Below, piece by piece: positions 20,622 to 33,255 of a DNA stretch of 64,000 nt. Made by a program: the position numbers and the translations under genes. The stretch comes from Camillea tinctor (lineage: Eukaryota; Ascomycota; Sordariomycetes; Xylariales; Xylariaceae), in the NCBI GenBank assembly GCA_022578605.1, contig MU394051.1, positions 1,103,664 to 1,167,663 of the forward strand, given 5' to 3'. The notes beneath the pieces are model-generated. The model worked only from the letters and a program-made list of their open reading frames with translations, searched no databases and was not told where the DNA came from. Every line of letters starts with the position of its first letter. Position 1 is the stretch's first letter.

Positions 20622-23600
20622 GTAAATTCATAGTTAATTGATAGTTGCATAATATAAATTGTTAAAAATTTAAGAATACGTAAGCATGAGTTTAATATAG
20701 TAAACTGCTTAAAGTTATTTAACGTTAAAAAAATTTTAAACGTTTTTTTTACTAAATATATACATGTAATAAAACATTTAAAGTTGCAATTGTTTATTAT
20801 AAATAAATATTAATAGTATAAAGTATTAGTAAAAAAAAGAAATGTTAATTTATATAATTATTTATTCTTATTTATGTTAATAGATTTTATTGTTTTATAA
20901 AATTAAATGCTTTTATTTTAAAACGTTAGTAAAAAAAAAAGATAATTTTTTTTAGCAACGTTAATTAAAATAAAAGTATTTTTTTTTTTTAATATTTATT
21001 ATTAAAAATATTTACTATTAAAAGTGTTTATTATTAAAAGCGTTTATTAATAATTAAGTGTTTATTATATTAAGTATTTATTAATAATAAAATGTTTATT
21101 ATTTAAAACGTTTTTAAAATAAAATGTTTATTATTTAAATCGTTTTAATTTATAAACGCTAATATTATATAAATGTTTTTATTTGCAAATTTTTTTATAG
21201 TATAATATTTACATTTAAAATAATTATTAATAAATTTTAATAATAGCAAATTATTAACGTTTATTTATAGCTTAAAATTAGCTACTTTATAAATTAACTT
21301 AATGTAACTAATTTTAAAAATATTAATTTATTGTTTTTTTTCGCAATATAATTAATTTATAATACCCTTCCCTGTACTTCCTTTTCCCCCCTTTTTCTTA
21401 CTTTTATATAAAACCTACATTTTAAGTAACATGTAAAAGTTTATATTTTTTAAGGTTTATAATGTTTAAAAAAAGGACTATAATTTATTTATTATTATTA
21501 TTAGCTTAAAATAGTACTATATATAAAACTAACGAAAATAGTTGCAAAAAACTAATAATAATAACTTTATTATAGTTAAAAATTTCGAGGTTAATTAGGT
21601 TATTTAGTTAGCTATTATTGCTTATAACTAGTAACACGATAAGAAAAACGCGGAATTTAGCTATGCTTATTTTTAAAAAGTAAAAAAAAATATTTAAGTT
21701 AGTTTTAAAGCTATTATATATTATTAATATTAAATTTATGTAAAAACTTTTAAGTTAAGTTTTAATTATATATTGTATTTATTATTATAAGTAAATATAT
21801 TGTTTAATTAGCTATACTTTTATTTTTTATGCTTATTAATATATTAAATATATTAACTTTGTTTTTTAGTTACTCGTTTTAAGATGTTTTTTACTAGATC
21901 TTTACGTAATAATTTAATTAGTTAAAGTTATAATAACGCTAATTAAAAGTTATTATTGCATAATTAACATAATAGCGTAAACTTTTTTTATTAATATATA
22001 GTATTTTTAAAAAAAACATTAATAGCTTTTAAAAAAACTTAAATTTTTTTTAAAAAACTTAAGTATTTATTTAAAAATATAAATATTTTTTAAAAAATAT
22101 TTATTTTTTTTTAAACCTTTATAGAAAATAATATGTAAATATTAAGTATTAAACGTTAACTTACTTTTTTTCGTTTTACAATATATTTTTTTACTATTTA
22201 ATTAACTGCTTAATTTTTATTATAGTTACTTAGCAATTATAACTAATATTATATACTTAGTAAAGTAAATAGCAAAACTTTTTATTTATATATTTTTTTT
22301 TAGTTAAAAAATTCATTTTACGACATAATTATAGCTTTAAACAAACAGTTATTGTAGCATTAACATAGCTATCGTTTAAAATAATGTTTATATAAAAAAG
22401 GGTTTAATTTAGGTTAATTAGCCTTAAACTTTTAAAATTATTGTTTTTAAAAAACGAAACATTTTAATTACGTAAAATATAAAAGAATAACGAAAGCATT
22501 ATGTTGTAAAAACTTTAAAATTATTTAGTTAACTTTTTATTTAAATTTTTATATGTACTTAATAGTATAAATTTAATAATTTATGCAATGTTTTTTTATA
22601 TAAAAAGATCTTGTTTAAGGTTTTAATAGCTAATAAAATATACTACTTTTTTTTAAAGTTTATAAAAACGTTAATATTAATGCCTATTTAGCACTACTAG
22701 CTTTTGCACTGTTTTTAGTTTTTAAACATGTATGTATAGGTATTTAAAAACTTTATTTTTTTTAATAATCTTTAAATATCTATATTTTTACCTTTTTTTA
22801 TATATATTTAACACTATTTTTTATTTTACTGTTATTTAAAAGTAAATACTTTTTTTTTTTTTTATATAAACATTTATATTAAAAAAAAATAATAATAATA
22901 TAAAAAAAAATAAAATAAAAAAATAAAGCAAATAAAAGCTAAGTTTAAAACATAAAAACGTATTTATGTTTAAGCTTAAATGTTATTATTATTAAAAGCA
23001 AAATAAGTTTATATTTATTTATAACGTTATTATAGTATAAACTAATATATATATTTAGCTAAAAAACTTAAAGCTTATATTTTACCGATTTAATCGTTAT
23101 TGTTTTAACTAATTTTATTATAGTTTAAAAATTTTTTATTTTTTTTACTAATTGCAATGCAATAATAGCATTAATAGCAAATAGTTTTAATTTAATTGCT
23201 TTAATGCTATTAGTAATTATAAGCATAAAAACTAGTATTACTGCTTTAAATTTTACTTTAAATCTAGCTTTAAATCTTATTTTAAGTCCTTTTTTAAATC
23301 TTACTATTAACGCTTAACATTTAAACGCAGTAGCTTTAAATGCTATAAAATAAAATAATTAAAATAAATAACGATTAAACTTAATTTGCTTTTTAAGTTT
23401 ATGCTAATTATAGTATTTAACTATTATACGTTTTATAGTTAATAATATATTAATATAAACATTTTTAGCAAGCATTTTAACTAAAACGTTTATAACTTTT
23501 AAGTCTTTTTTAAAGCGACCCGTTTTAAACTTACTAATAAAAATTGCTATAACTAACTGTTAAAACGCTTTTTTAATATATTTTAAGTTAAACTTAAGCT

Positions 23601-26600
23601 AAGTTTGCAAAATTAAAAAAGCAACAATAAACTAATAATTATATTTAAATAAAGAATATTAAAAAATATAATATAATAATTGCAATTTTTCTTAACTAGA
23701 GCAAAAAAGAAATTTTTTTAAAATCTTTATATACTTAATAATATTAATAAGTATTAAAACTTAATTAATAATTATAAAATATATTATTTTTATTATTTTA
23801 TTTAATTTTAAATAAGCGGAATTTATTAGCTATAACTTAATAATATTTAAAGTTAACAAAATATAAAGTAAAGCGGAATTTTTAACTATAAAGCTAAAAT
23901 TATTTGCAATTGTATTTTTTTAAGCTTTAATTTTTTATTTATTTATAAACTGCCTTTATTTTAAAATTTTATAATGGTATTTTTAATGTATATTATTAAT
24001 TAAGTTAAAATTTAAATTTTTTTAATTAGTTAACGTTATATTATATATTTAGCACTTTTACTTTGCAGTTAGCTTTTAAAATTTAAAGTTATTTTATTAT
24101 TAGGGGAAATTGCTAAAAAGAAAGAAAACGTGCTTAATTATATAATATAGTTTGCTGTAAATATTAATAATAAGCTTTTTTTTAAGCTTTTAAAGCTTTA
24201 AACTAACTTAGTTTTAAACGTTATCGTTATTTAAAGCATAAAAGCTAAAAGTTAAAAGTATAATATTTATTTGTTAAAAACGGTTAATACGCTTTAATAA
24301 TGCAATAAAAAAATAAATTTTTATAATTAATTTATGCAATGTTTAATATAAGCTAAAGCCGTTTATAAATAAAATTAAAGAAATAAAGTATATATTTATA
24401 GTTTTAGTACGATTAAATGTATTAATAATTGCTTTACAAGAAAATTTTTTAACTTTTAGCTCTTTATAAAAAAAGAAGCTTTTTATTATAAAGAAGAACT
24501 GCTTAAGTTAAATATTAACTTTATAGCAAATTACAATATTATTATTAAAAAATTTTTTTTTGTTTTTTTTTAATTAAATAGTATTATTAAATAATTGATT
24601 GATATAAATATTATTAATTTAGGTTTTAATTATTTTTAACGTAATATATAATTTGCTATTTTTTATTAAAACGTATTTATTATTAAAAACGTTTGCTTTA
24701 AAAAACTTATTAATTAGATTTTTAAACTTTTGCAAATTTAATACGATATTATAAAAATAAACAGCAGTTTTAATATATATAATAATAGCATTTTTAGTTG
24801 TTAAAAGCGTTAATCGATAATTACGCTAAATAGAAGTAATTTTTTTAAAATGTAGCGTGAATAATTTGAAGTTTTTATACGTTTTGCAAATTAGCTTAGC
24901 ACATTTATACTTAATTTAGTTTAATAGGAAAAAGGTAGTATTGTTATTAAATTTAACAAATTACCTTAATGTTAATTGTGTTAATAACGCTTATGCTTTA
25001 AAATGCTAAAAGTGGATAATATTTTTTAAATTAATTAATAATGCTATGTTAAAGTATATATTATTTTTAATTTTTAACGCTAAGAAAGTATTAATATAAT
25101 AAATAAAATTAAAAAAGTAAAGGTTTTATATTAGTTTTTAGTTATAGCTTTTAAAATTAATATGTTAAGTAGTTAATAGCTTTTTTATTTAAAGAGAAAT
25201 AAGTGCTTTTTTTATTTTAAAAAAAAAAAGTCGTTTTTTTATGAACTTTTTAAAGGTATTAATAATTGCAAGTAATAATTTAATATTTTTTATTATATTT
25301 TTACTTATTTAAAATTAAAGTATTTTTTTAAAACTATAATAAGTATAATTAAAAATATTATTTAATTAAACTTATATATTTAAAGTTAAGTATAAGTTGC
25401 ATACTTTTATAAAGTTGCGCTAATAAAAAAGCGATTTAAAAATGTTATTTTTATTAAAAAGTTTTTTTAATAACTTAAAAAAAGCGCTAAGTATAAAAAA
25501 AGAAATAAAGATTAATATAAATTTTAATTGCTTAAAAGTTTAAGTCGATAAGTTTAATATAAATGTAAGTATAAGTATATTTTTCGAATTAATGTTGTTA
25601 TTTTTAAACAACTTATTTTAATGTAGATTTTTGTTAATATTTTTATTTTAATAATTAGCTAGCATTTAAAGCTTTTTTAAATTTAAAATATTTTCGTTTT
25701 AAGCTGTTTTAATAACTTTGCTAATTTCGTTTGTTTTAATAAGCTTAATTATTAAGTTCGTTTTGTTTTGCATTTATTAAAGTTGTTAATTTAAATTAAC
25801 TTTATTAAAGTTTTATTTTAAAAAGGTTAACATAGTAAAAATAAAAATAAACGATTAGCTTAAGGCATATTAAAAGCCTTATTATAGCAAAATTATAAAA
25901 TTTAAAAGGTTTTAATTTATTATAAATTAAACAATTAATATTAATGTTTATAATATTATTATGGTTATATTTTAAAATAGCATACTTAGCAGCTTATTGC
26001 TTTATTTAAATAAAAATTGCTAAGTAATAGCTTTATTGTTGCAATTTGATATTTTTTTAACAAAAGCGTTATTAAAATATATTTATTGTTTACTTTTTAA
26101 AAAAAAAGCAAACTATATAAATTTTAAAAATTAATTAAAGCAATTTAATAGTTTTAAAATTAATTAAACTTAATCGTTAAACTATAAATTAATTTTTTAT
26201 TAAAATGCTTAACAATTTAATAAGTTTAAATATAAATAAAGTTTAATTAAAAAAAAAAATATAATATAAGCTAAACTTTATAGCATTATATAAAAATAAA
26301 AAGCATTAAGCATATAATAAAAAAAAGTTTAGTTTATATTATATTATTAAAAAAGCAAAGTTTATAACTTTAATTATTTTTTATTATAGTTTTTAAGAAA
26401 AGTATAAGTTAAAGCTTTATAGTTATTAAAATATAATAAAAATTAATTTATATATATTATATAAGTTAAGTATTTAATTGTTAATAGTTTATATTATTTT
26501 ATAGTATATATAGTTAATAATTAATAGTAAATAATTAAATAATGCTTAAAATAAGTTAATTAGTTTTATTATAAATATATATAAAGTGCTTAAAAAAGTA

Positions 26601-28241
26601 ATTAATTTATTAATTAATGCTAAATTGAAAATAAAAAAAAATTTTTATATTATTTTTAGCTATATAAAGCTATAAAAAATTAAAACTATAATTTTTAGTT
26701 TGTAATATTTAACTATATTTTATGTATTTAAGTAGCTATTAGTTTATAATTAAATATAATAAGCTAAATTTTAATGAAGATTTATAATAATTACTTTATT
26801 AGTTAATGTAATATTAAGTTTAATATTATTAATTTTAATAAATATTGAAAAACGCTTTATTTGCTGTTATAAACTAATAAAGTATTAAAAATGCTAAATA
26901 TTTCCACTTTTTTATTTTTATTTTGCGGTATGCCTTTAAAGTAACGACGTTTATTAAAAGCGCTATAATTAATATTAATAATTGCTTAACGGCGCTTTGC
27001 TAAATTTAATAATTAGTTTAATGCCTGGTTTATATTAATGTAAATTAATTAATTATTAATATTTAAAATAATGTTATAAAAAATTAGCGCGTAAACTTGC
27101 TATTAGTTTTTTTAAAGTTTGTGCTTATTTAGCATAGTTTAAAATACGTTAATAGTCTAAGTATTTAAACAGTTATTTACGGCATTTTTAGTGCTTTTTA
27201 TTATATATTTAAAATGTTTTTATTAATTTGCTGTTTTATTGTTAAGATATTCTTTAAGCTAGATAACAATTTAATTGCTTTTTTGTATTTTTTAAGCTAA
27301 ATAATAGCTTAATGGCTTTTTTATATTTTTTAAGCTGGTTACCTTGTATTGTTTATTTAAAGGCAGTTTTTTATTATTAAGAACTATTAGTAATAAAAAC
27401 CATGTTTTGTTAATAAACTTTATTAATTGTTTATATTAAATTAAAAAAATGTAATAGCATTTTTTTAAGACTTATTAAAATGTACTTTAAACACTATTAA
27501 AAATTTAATATTTAAAAATATTATATTTAGTAACTTTTTAAATAAAGATATAAATTTATAGTTAAATATAATAAAAAGAAAGTTTAAATTAATATTAACA
27601 ATAAATATTTTGCTAATCGAAAAGCAAGCATATTTATATAAGTAATAGTATTAATATTATTAATAGTAAAATAAAATAAATAAAAAAATAAAAACAATAT
27701 TAAGTAATAAATAATGTAATTAATATAATATATAATGTATATTTAAAAAAAAAATAATATATAAAGAAAATAAAGTATTAATAAATTTAAAAAGTTAACA
27801 TGTTTAATGCTATTAATGTTTATTAGTATTAACAATTTTTAAAGTTAATTAAAAGATATATATTAATAGTAGTTAAATAATAGTTTATTTTTATATATTA
27901 ATTATTTTTAACAATATAACTTTTAATATATAGTATTTATTTATTATTTTATGTTTTATTATTTAATTTTTTTATTAATAGCATTATTAATATGTTAATT
28001 ATATGTTATATTATATTATTAGTTTTTATTTAAAGTTAATTTTAAAACTTAAAATACTGTGCGCTTATAAGTATATTACTTTTATTACTATATAAACTAT
28101 ATATTTATTATATATACGTAAACTTTATTAACTTATTTAAAGTAATTATTTTAAACTTAACTTAATTAGTTAAATATAATGCTTTAAAGTTTTAATTAGC
28201 TTTATTATTTTAAGTTTTAACAAGAAGTTTAAGTTTTTTAC

Positions 28242-28371
28242 TTATTATGTTGTTTATGCGTTAATTTTGTTATTTTTTTTTATAATATTGCATTATTTAC
28301 AAAGTAATCTTTAGTAATAAACATAGTAAAAAGAAATACGTGTTATATTTATGTTAATAAATTAAAAATTA
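28242..28371 (+). repeat. Internal repeat A, copy 1 (copy 2 at 29065-29189)
   Basis: Both copies begin TTATTATGTTGTTTATGCG and stay alignable for about 125 bp. Most differences are C/T or G/A transitions (GTTAA/GCTAA, AATATTG/AATACTG, AAGTAAT/AAGCAAT, GTGTTATA/GTGCTATA), as expected for duplicates mutated independently by RIP. No coding content remains. Confidence 0.75.
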
Positions 28372-28443
28372 GCTTTACTATATTACTTAGTAATTTAAGC
28401 TTTTTTAATATTAAATTAAAGTTAGTATATGTTTACATGTAAT

Positions 28444-28560
28444 TTTGTAAATTGCTAAATAAATTATTTAAGTTTTATAGTAATTAATATAAAATTTAAA
28501 AATAAAAAGCAGCAAAGTAAAGCAATACTATTTAGTTAAAGATATAAAATACTTTTTATA
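28444..28560 (+). repeat. Internal repeat B, copy 1 (copy 2 at 28912-29021)
   Basis: Both copies share ATTTAAGTTTTATA and later AATAAAAAG followed by an A-rich AAAGTAAAG region, with small indels and transition differences. Together with repeat A the order is A1-B1-B2-A2 on one strand, which suggests a rearranged or nested structure inside the AT-rich block. Confidence 0.65.
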
Positions 28561-31500
28561 TATTAAAAATTAATTTTAAGCTATAAAATTAATATATATA
28601 AAAAAAAAAAAAAGAAATAAATAACTTTTTTAATAGTACTTTAAACATTAATTAGGTGTTATATAAGCTTAAAAGCCTAATTTATGTATTTTATTTATAA
28701 TTAATAATATAGTTTAAATAAGTAGTGTATGCGCTTATACTTATATTATATATAAAACATTATTAAAAATAGGCTTAAATGCTTAATTTTTAAAGTTGTT
28801 AAAACTATTTTTAAACTTTTTAATAAGCTTTACATTTTTAAAAGTGGCGCTTTTAAGCCCGAAATAAGGATATCAAAGTATTTAAATACGCTTAGCTTTA
28901 TTTTATAAATTGCTAGCTAAACTATTTAAGTTTTATAATAATTAATATAAAACTTAAATCTTAAAAATAAAAAGTAGCGAAGTAAAGTAAAAGCGTTTAA
29001 TTAAAAATAATACTTTTTACCGGCTTTATTTTTTTTAATTATAAGCATTAATTTAAAACTTGTTTATTATGTTGTTTATGCGCTAATTTTGTTATTTTTT
29101 TTTGTAATACTGCATTATTTACAAAGCAATTTTTAATAAATTATATATATACTAAAAAGCAATATGTGCTATATTTACGTTAATAAATAAACTACTTTTA
29201 CAATAATAAATAAAATTGTTAAGTTAAATAGCAAAATAAAACTTATAATAAGCTTTACAATAAGTTATAAAAAGAATATTAATAAAATTTTTTAAATAAA
29301 AATTGCGTTTAATAAAAATTAGGTTTTTAAAAAGCTATTAATAAAGGTAATAGTATAAAAAATTTATTAAAGTTACTACATTTTAGCTTTTTTTTTAACT
29401 ATAATTAATTATAAGTTATATTATATTTTATTTTATTATATTATTTAATACGAAATTAAAATAGTTAAATTAAAATATAATAGTTAAAAAAGTATATTAT
29501 TATAAGCAAAATAAATTTTTATTTTAAGCTTTATAATTTTTTATAGCAAAAAAGTAAAAGTAAAAAGTAAAAAGGTTTAAAAAATTACTATATAAACACT
29601 ACTTTGTTTTTATTACTATAATTTTTATTACTATTTATTGTTATTTTTATCGTTATTATTGTTATTATTAAGAAAAGCTTTTATTTAAACATAAAAAAAC
29701 GTTATAGTAAGGTTTAGTTTTTGCTTTTTTATAGCTTAAAATTTTTTTAAAAACGGATTTGTTTTTATAAATAATTTATACTGCACTTTTTAAAAGTTAA
29801 AGTAAGTAAGTATAGTTATATAACGTTTAATGCGCGTAATTTACGTATTAATAGCTTTTTTAAAATTTTGCTTTTTTATATACATAATGCGTATAATTTT
29901 TAAAAAAACTTAAATTTATAAGTTTATATATTTTATTAATATATATAAATAATATATATATAAATATATTAACTGCAATAATAATATTAAGTTATAAACT
30001 TGCTTGCTTTATTATTTACATACTAGTAAAACTAATGCTAAACTGTATAAAAACGTTTTTAAAAAAACGCTTTATTAATATTGTTTAAAATTTTAACGTT
30101 TTAATAATTAATATAATAATTTAAAAAACTAGCTTATTTTTTAAAAAAAGTTTTATTTGCGTTTATTATTTTTTTATAAAATACTTACATTTATTAGCAT
30201 ATGTTTATATTTTAAATTTAATTTATTATTAAGTAATACTTATTTTAACGCAAGTTAAAGTTTCGTTTTAAAAGCAACAATAAAAAGTAAAAAAAGCACG
30301 ACGTTTTTTATTATATAATTTTAAATTAAGGTCGATATTGTTACTTAAGATTTTTTTTAACATGGATTTTATTTAAAAATTTTTTTATTTTTTAAAAAAA
30401 AAATGCTTTTAACAGCTTTTTATAATATTATTAATATTTATAATATTATAATTATAATATTAAAATTAATATATTTTATTAGTAATAATTAGCTTACTTG
30501 TTTAATTAAGCAACTAATTAATTGTAAGCGTTATTAATAAGTTGTTTTTTGCTTTTATTTAAGCGCTTAACGCGTTTATTAGCTACATTAACCTTTTAAA
30601 AAGTTTATATATTTAATTAGTATTTAAAGTAGCGTAAATAAGTATATATATAATAAGTTTTACACTTTTTTAAGAGTTTTAGAAATTTTAAAGGTTTTAA
30701 GGGTTTTAAAGATTTTAAAAGTTGTAGGCGTTGTAGATGCAAGTGTAAAAAAGCTTAAAAAAATTATTACTTGCAAGGAAAAAACCGCGAAGCAGCTAAT
30801 AAAAAAAAAGGACTTAATTGTTTTAAAGTTATTAACATAATATTAATTTATATTTATATATTTATTGCTTAATTTAATATTAAATATATTTAAATATTAA
30901 ATATATAAATATAAAGTATAATATATACTTTTTAATTTAAAAAAGCTAATTATTATTAAAAAGTTTGTTTATAAATATGTTAAACTATATTATTTAACAC
31001 TATAAAATTTAACTTTTTTAAAAAAAATTTATTTAAATTATTATTAAATATTTTTATTTTAAATATAAATTAATTTATAAAAAAAGTTTAAAGATATTTT
31101 AATTAAATATTATATTAAGTTAATTGCTTATTAACTTAAAAATATTAACGTTAATACAAACTATTAATATAATAAAGTGCAATAAGTAAAAAAAAACTTA
31201 AAAATTTATAGTTATGACGTTTTTTATTATTAGCTTTAATAAAAACTTTTAAAAAAAAAAACGCTATTTAGCTAAAAACTATTTTTTAATAGTTAAAATA
31301 TAAAAATATTAAGAAAAAAAAAAACATTTAAAAAATTTTATAATGTAACGCGTAAGCTAAAAATTTATAATAACATAAATTTAAATTATTAAAAAAAAAA
31401 ACGTTAAAATAAAAAACTTGTTAAATATTAAAAATACTTTTTAAATTTTAGCATTGTAAAAAACTAAGTATAAAAAATAAAAATTTATTAATAAATATAA

Positions 31501-31934
31501 GCGTTAATAAATATTAATTATTATAAAAATTAAACTATTAATAAAAATTAAACTATTAATAAAAATTAACATTATAAATAATAAGTTATTTTTTATTAAT
31601 TAATTATTATTTAGCGTTAAAATAATTAAATAATTTTAATATATTATTATTAAGATAAATAAACTGCTTATTAACTATTAATACATAGTTAAATATTGTT
31701 AAAAGTAAAAGTATTTTTAAAAATAAACGCTTAAAGCATAATATTATGTATTTATAGTATAATTATGCTTTAACGCTTAAGTTATTTTAAACGTTTAAGA
31801 ATTTATAAACGTTTATGTTTAATAAACACTTAAGTACTAATAAATGCTTAATAACACGAACATTTATTAAAAAAAGTATTAATAGTTGCTTAATAATTTA
31901 TGTATAGTTTACAATTTCCAAACCATTGAGCGTT

Positions 31935-31962
31935 AGTTTACTAAACCCTGCGGGTCCCGCTA
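31935..31962 (-). repeat. Right terminal inverted repeat
   Basis: Read on the minus strand from 31962 this is TAGCGGGACCCGCAGGG and then TTTAGTAAACT. It pairs with 20594-20621. Normal-composition DNA resumes at once on the right. Confidence 0.8.
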
Positions 31963-32558
31963 TAGAACCAACAGGATTGATCTCTCTAAAGGCTACTTGG
32001 TTTTTCCGTTTATGTTCATGCGGAATGACCCGTTGTCAACAAACAGCCTCGTCGTCGTCGTTTTCCCTTGTTCAAAAATTCTCACCGCCTACCGTATTAG
32101 GCCATAGGTATCATTTCCAGGGCCCTTGCCAAGGTCGTTCAGGTGGGGAGTATTGCGCTAAGCAACCCCACTAAAACCTTCCCAATTCTAGTGCAGATAG
32201 CGCATGTAATGTAGATTATCCGCTATAATCCACCCAACTTACAGGCTTTAACAATACTTTTTTTTACTTTTTTTTTTTTTAAACCGATGATACTTCTTCT
32301 GCAGAGTACCTACATCTATACTCCAGCTCTTAACTTTTATAATATTTCAATTTTCCTAACAGGAACATCAACGACATTATTCACCTCTGTAATGTAAGTC
32401 TGACTACTTGCAATATACCCAATTGTCCCTCTCACAAGCTACATCGTCAAGTCTTGTCGCATTGGATTGTCTATATCGACTTATAAACTAACATAAAATC
32501 TGATCGTTTCTCCGTCAGTCCCCAGAACCAACCCGCAACCCTATAAACTCACGCAACA
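31963..32558. other. Region between the element and the DUF2423 gene
   Basis: Normal-composition DNA with a poly-T run near 32261-32280 and a pyrimidine-rich leader up to the start codon. No gene supported; the open frame 31926-32174 straddles the element end and is chance. Confidence 0.6.
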
Positions 32559-33069
32559 ATGGCGAAGAGTTCCCGCGCCAGCTCAGTCAAGAGCAATAAC
32601 CAGCGCCTCAAGGCTAAGGTCTTCAGCCCAGTCGAGGAGGAGCGCAATGCGCGCCTATCAGCCAAGCTCCTCGAGCTCGCCGCCCAGCCAAAGCCCGAGC
32701 GGCCGGCCCAAGAAATGAAAGTTGAGGATGACGCCGAGGAAGGGGCTGAGCCCAAGGCAGAAGAGAATCACGATGATAGTAAGTGCCCTCTCTCCTTTTA
32801 CCCAAATCAAGTGAACACCGAAGCTAGGTGTGATTAGACAAGACAGGAAGGGGAAAAAAAAGGAGGAAAAGGAAAGGGAAACAAGACGAAGACCAAGTTG
32901 CTAACAAACCTATTCCATTGCAGCCGCTATGGACCTTGACACAGCCAAGACTATCGCTGCTGTGGTGAACAAGCGGAGCCACAAGAAGCGCATCGAAAAG
33001 AAGCGGAAGACGAGCAAGATCGTCTTCCCTAAGTACAAGGACAGAGTAGCCAAGAGGAGAAAGAACTAA
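32559..33069 (+). CDS. DUF2423 small basic protein (YBL028C-like)
   Basis: Two exons, 32559-32778 and 32924-33069, joined by a 145-nt intron, give 366 nt or 121 residues. The N-terminus MAKSSRASSVKSNNQRLKAK followed by VFSPVEEERNARLSAKLLEL is the conserved DUF2423 block. The middle is acidic. The C-terminus is very basic (KKRIEKKRKTSKIVFPKYKD, ending AKRRKN), which should direct it to the nucleus or nucleolus. The budding-yeast relative is an uncharacterised nucleolar-type protein; a role in ribosome assembly would be inference only. Its 3' end is convergent with Swc2, 186 bp away. Confidence 0.85.
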
Positions 33070-33255
33070 ACCCCATGAAAAGTAGAGTCCTAGATAATAA
33101 AAAGGAGGGATGGGTTCATTTGAAGGCTGGGGAAAACATTGTTTAGGCGTTTTTTCTTGGTTTCTATTATTTTTGTCTGGTTTTTTTTTCGGTGGTATAT
33201 CTAGGTCTACACGATGCTATACAATGATACCCTCTATCTAACCGAGCCCATTTTG

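Larger units (their letters stand above)
20594..31962. mobile_element. 11.4 kb TIR-bounded, RIP-destroyed element
   Basis: The block is overwhelmingly A and T and has no open frame of 60 codons in any frame. CpA and TpG are nearly absent over long stretches (for example 22021-22080 has none) while TpA abounds, the RIP signature of ascomycete repeats; residual C sits mainly in CpG and CpT. The ends match as inverted repeats: TAGCGGGACCCACAGGG at 20594-20610 and, on the minus strand, TAGCGGGACCCGCAGGG from 31962, both followed by TTTAGTA. Over 28 bp there are three differences, all G/A. TA flanks each GC-rich end, as in TA-targeting DNA transposons. I infer one large DNA transposon, or a nest of elements inside it, inactivated by RIP. 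The transposase family cannot be read. A RIP-mutated duplication of another kind is the alternative. Confidence 0.75.

Noticed and set aside
20594..31962. Integrated mitochondrial DNA, AT-rich linear plasmid or centromere
   Set aside because: No frame is open even if TGA is read as tryptophan, because TAA and TAG are everywhere; CpA/TpG depletion and paired TIRs with TA fit a RIP-mutated DNA element better.
20594..31962. Starship-type giant element or retrotransposon
   Set aside because: No tyrosine-recombinase or reverse-transcriptase remnant is readable, and the inverted ends with TA fit cut-and-paste elements better than LTRs. Not excluded for nested parts.
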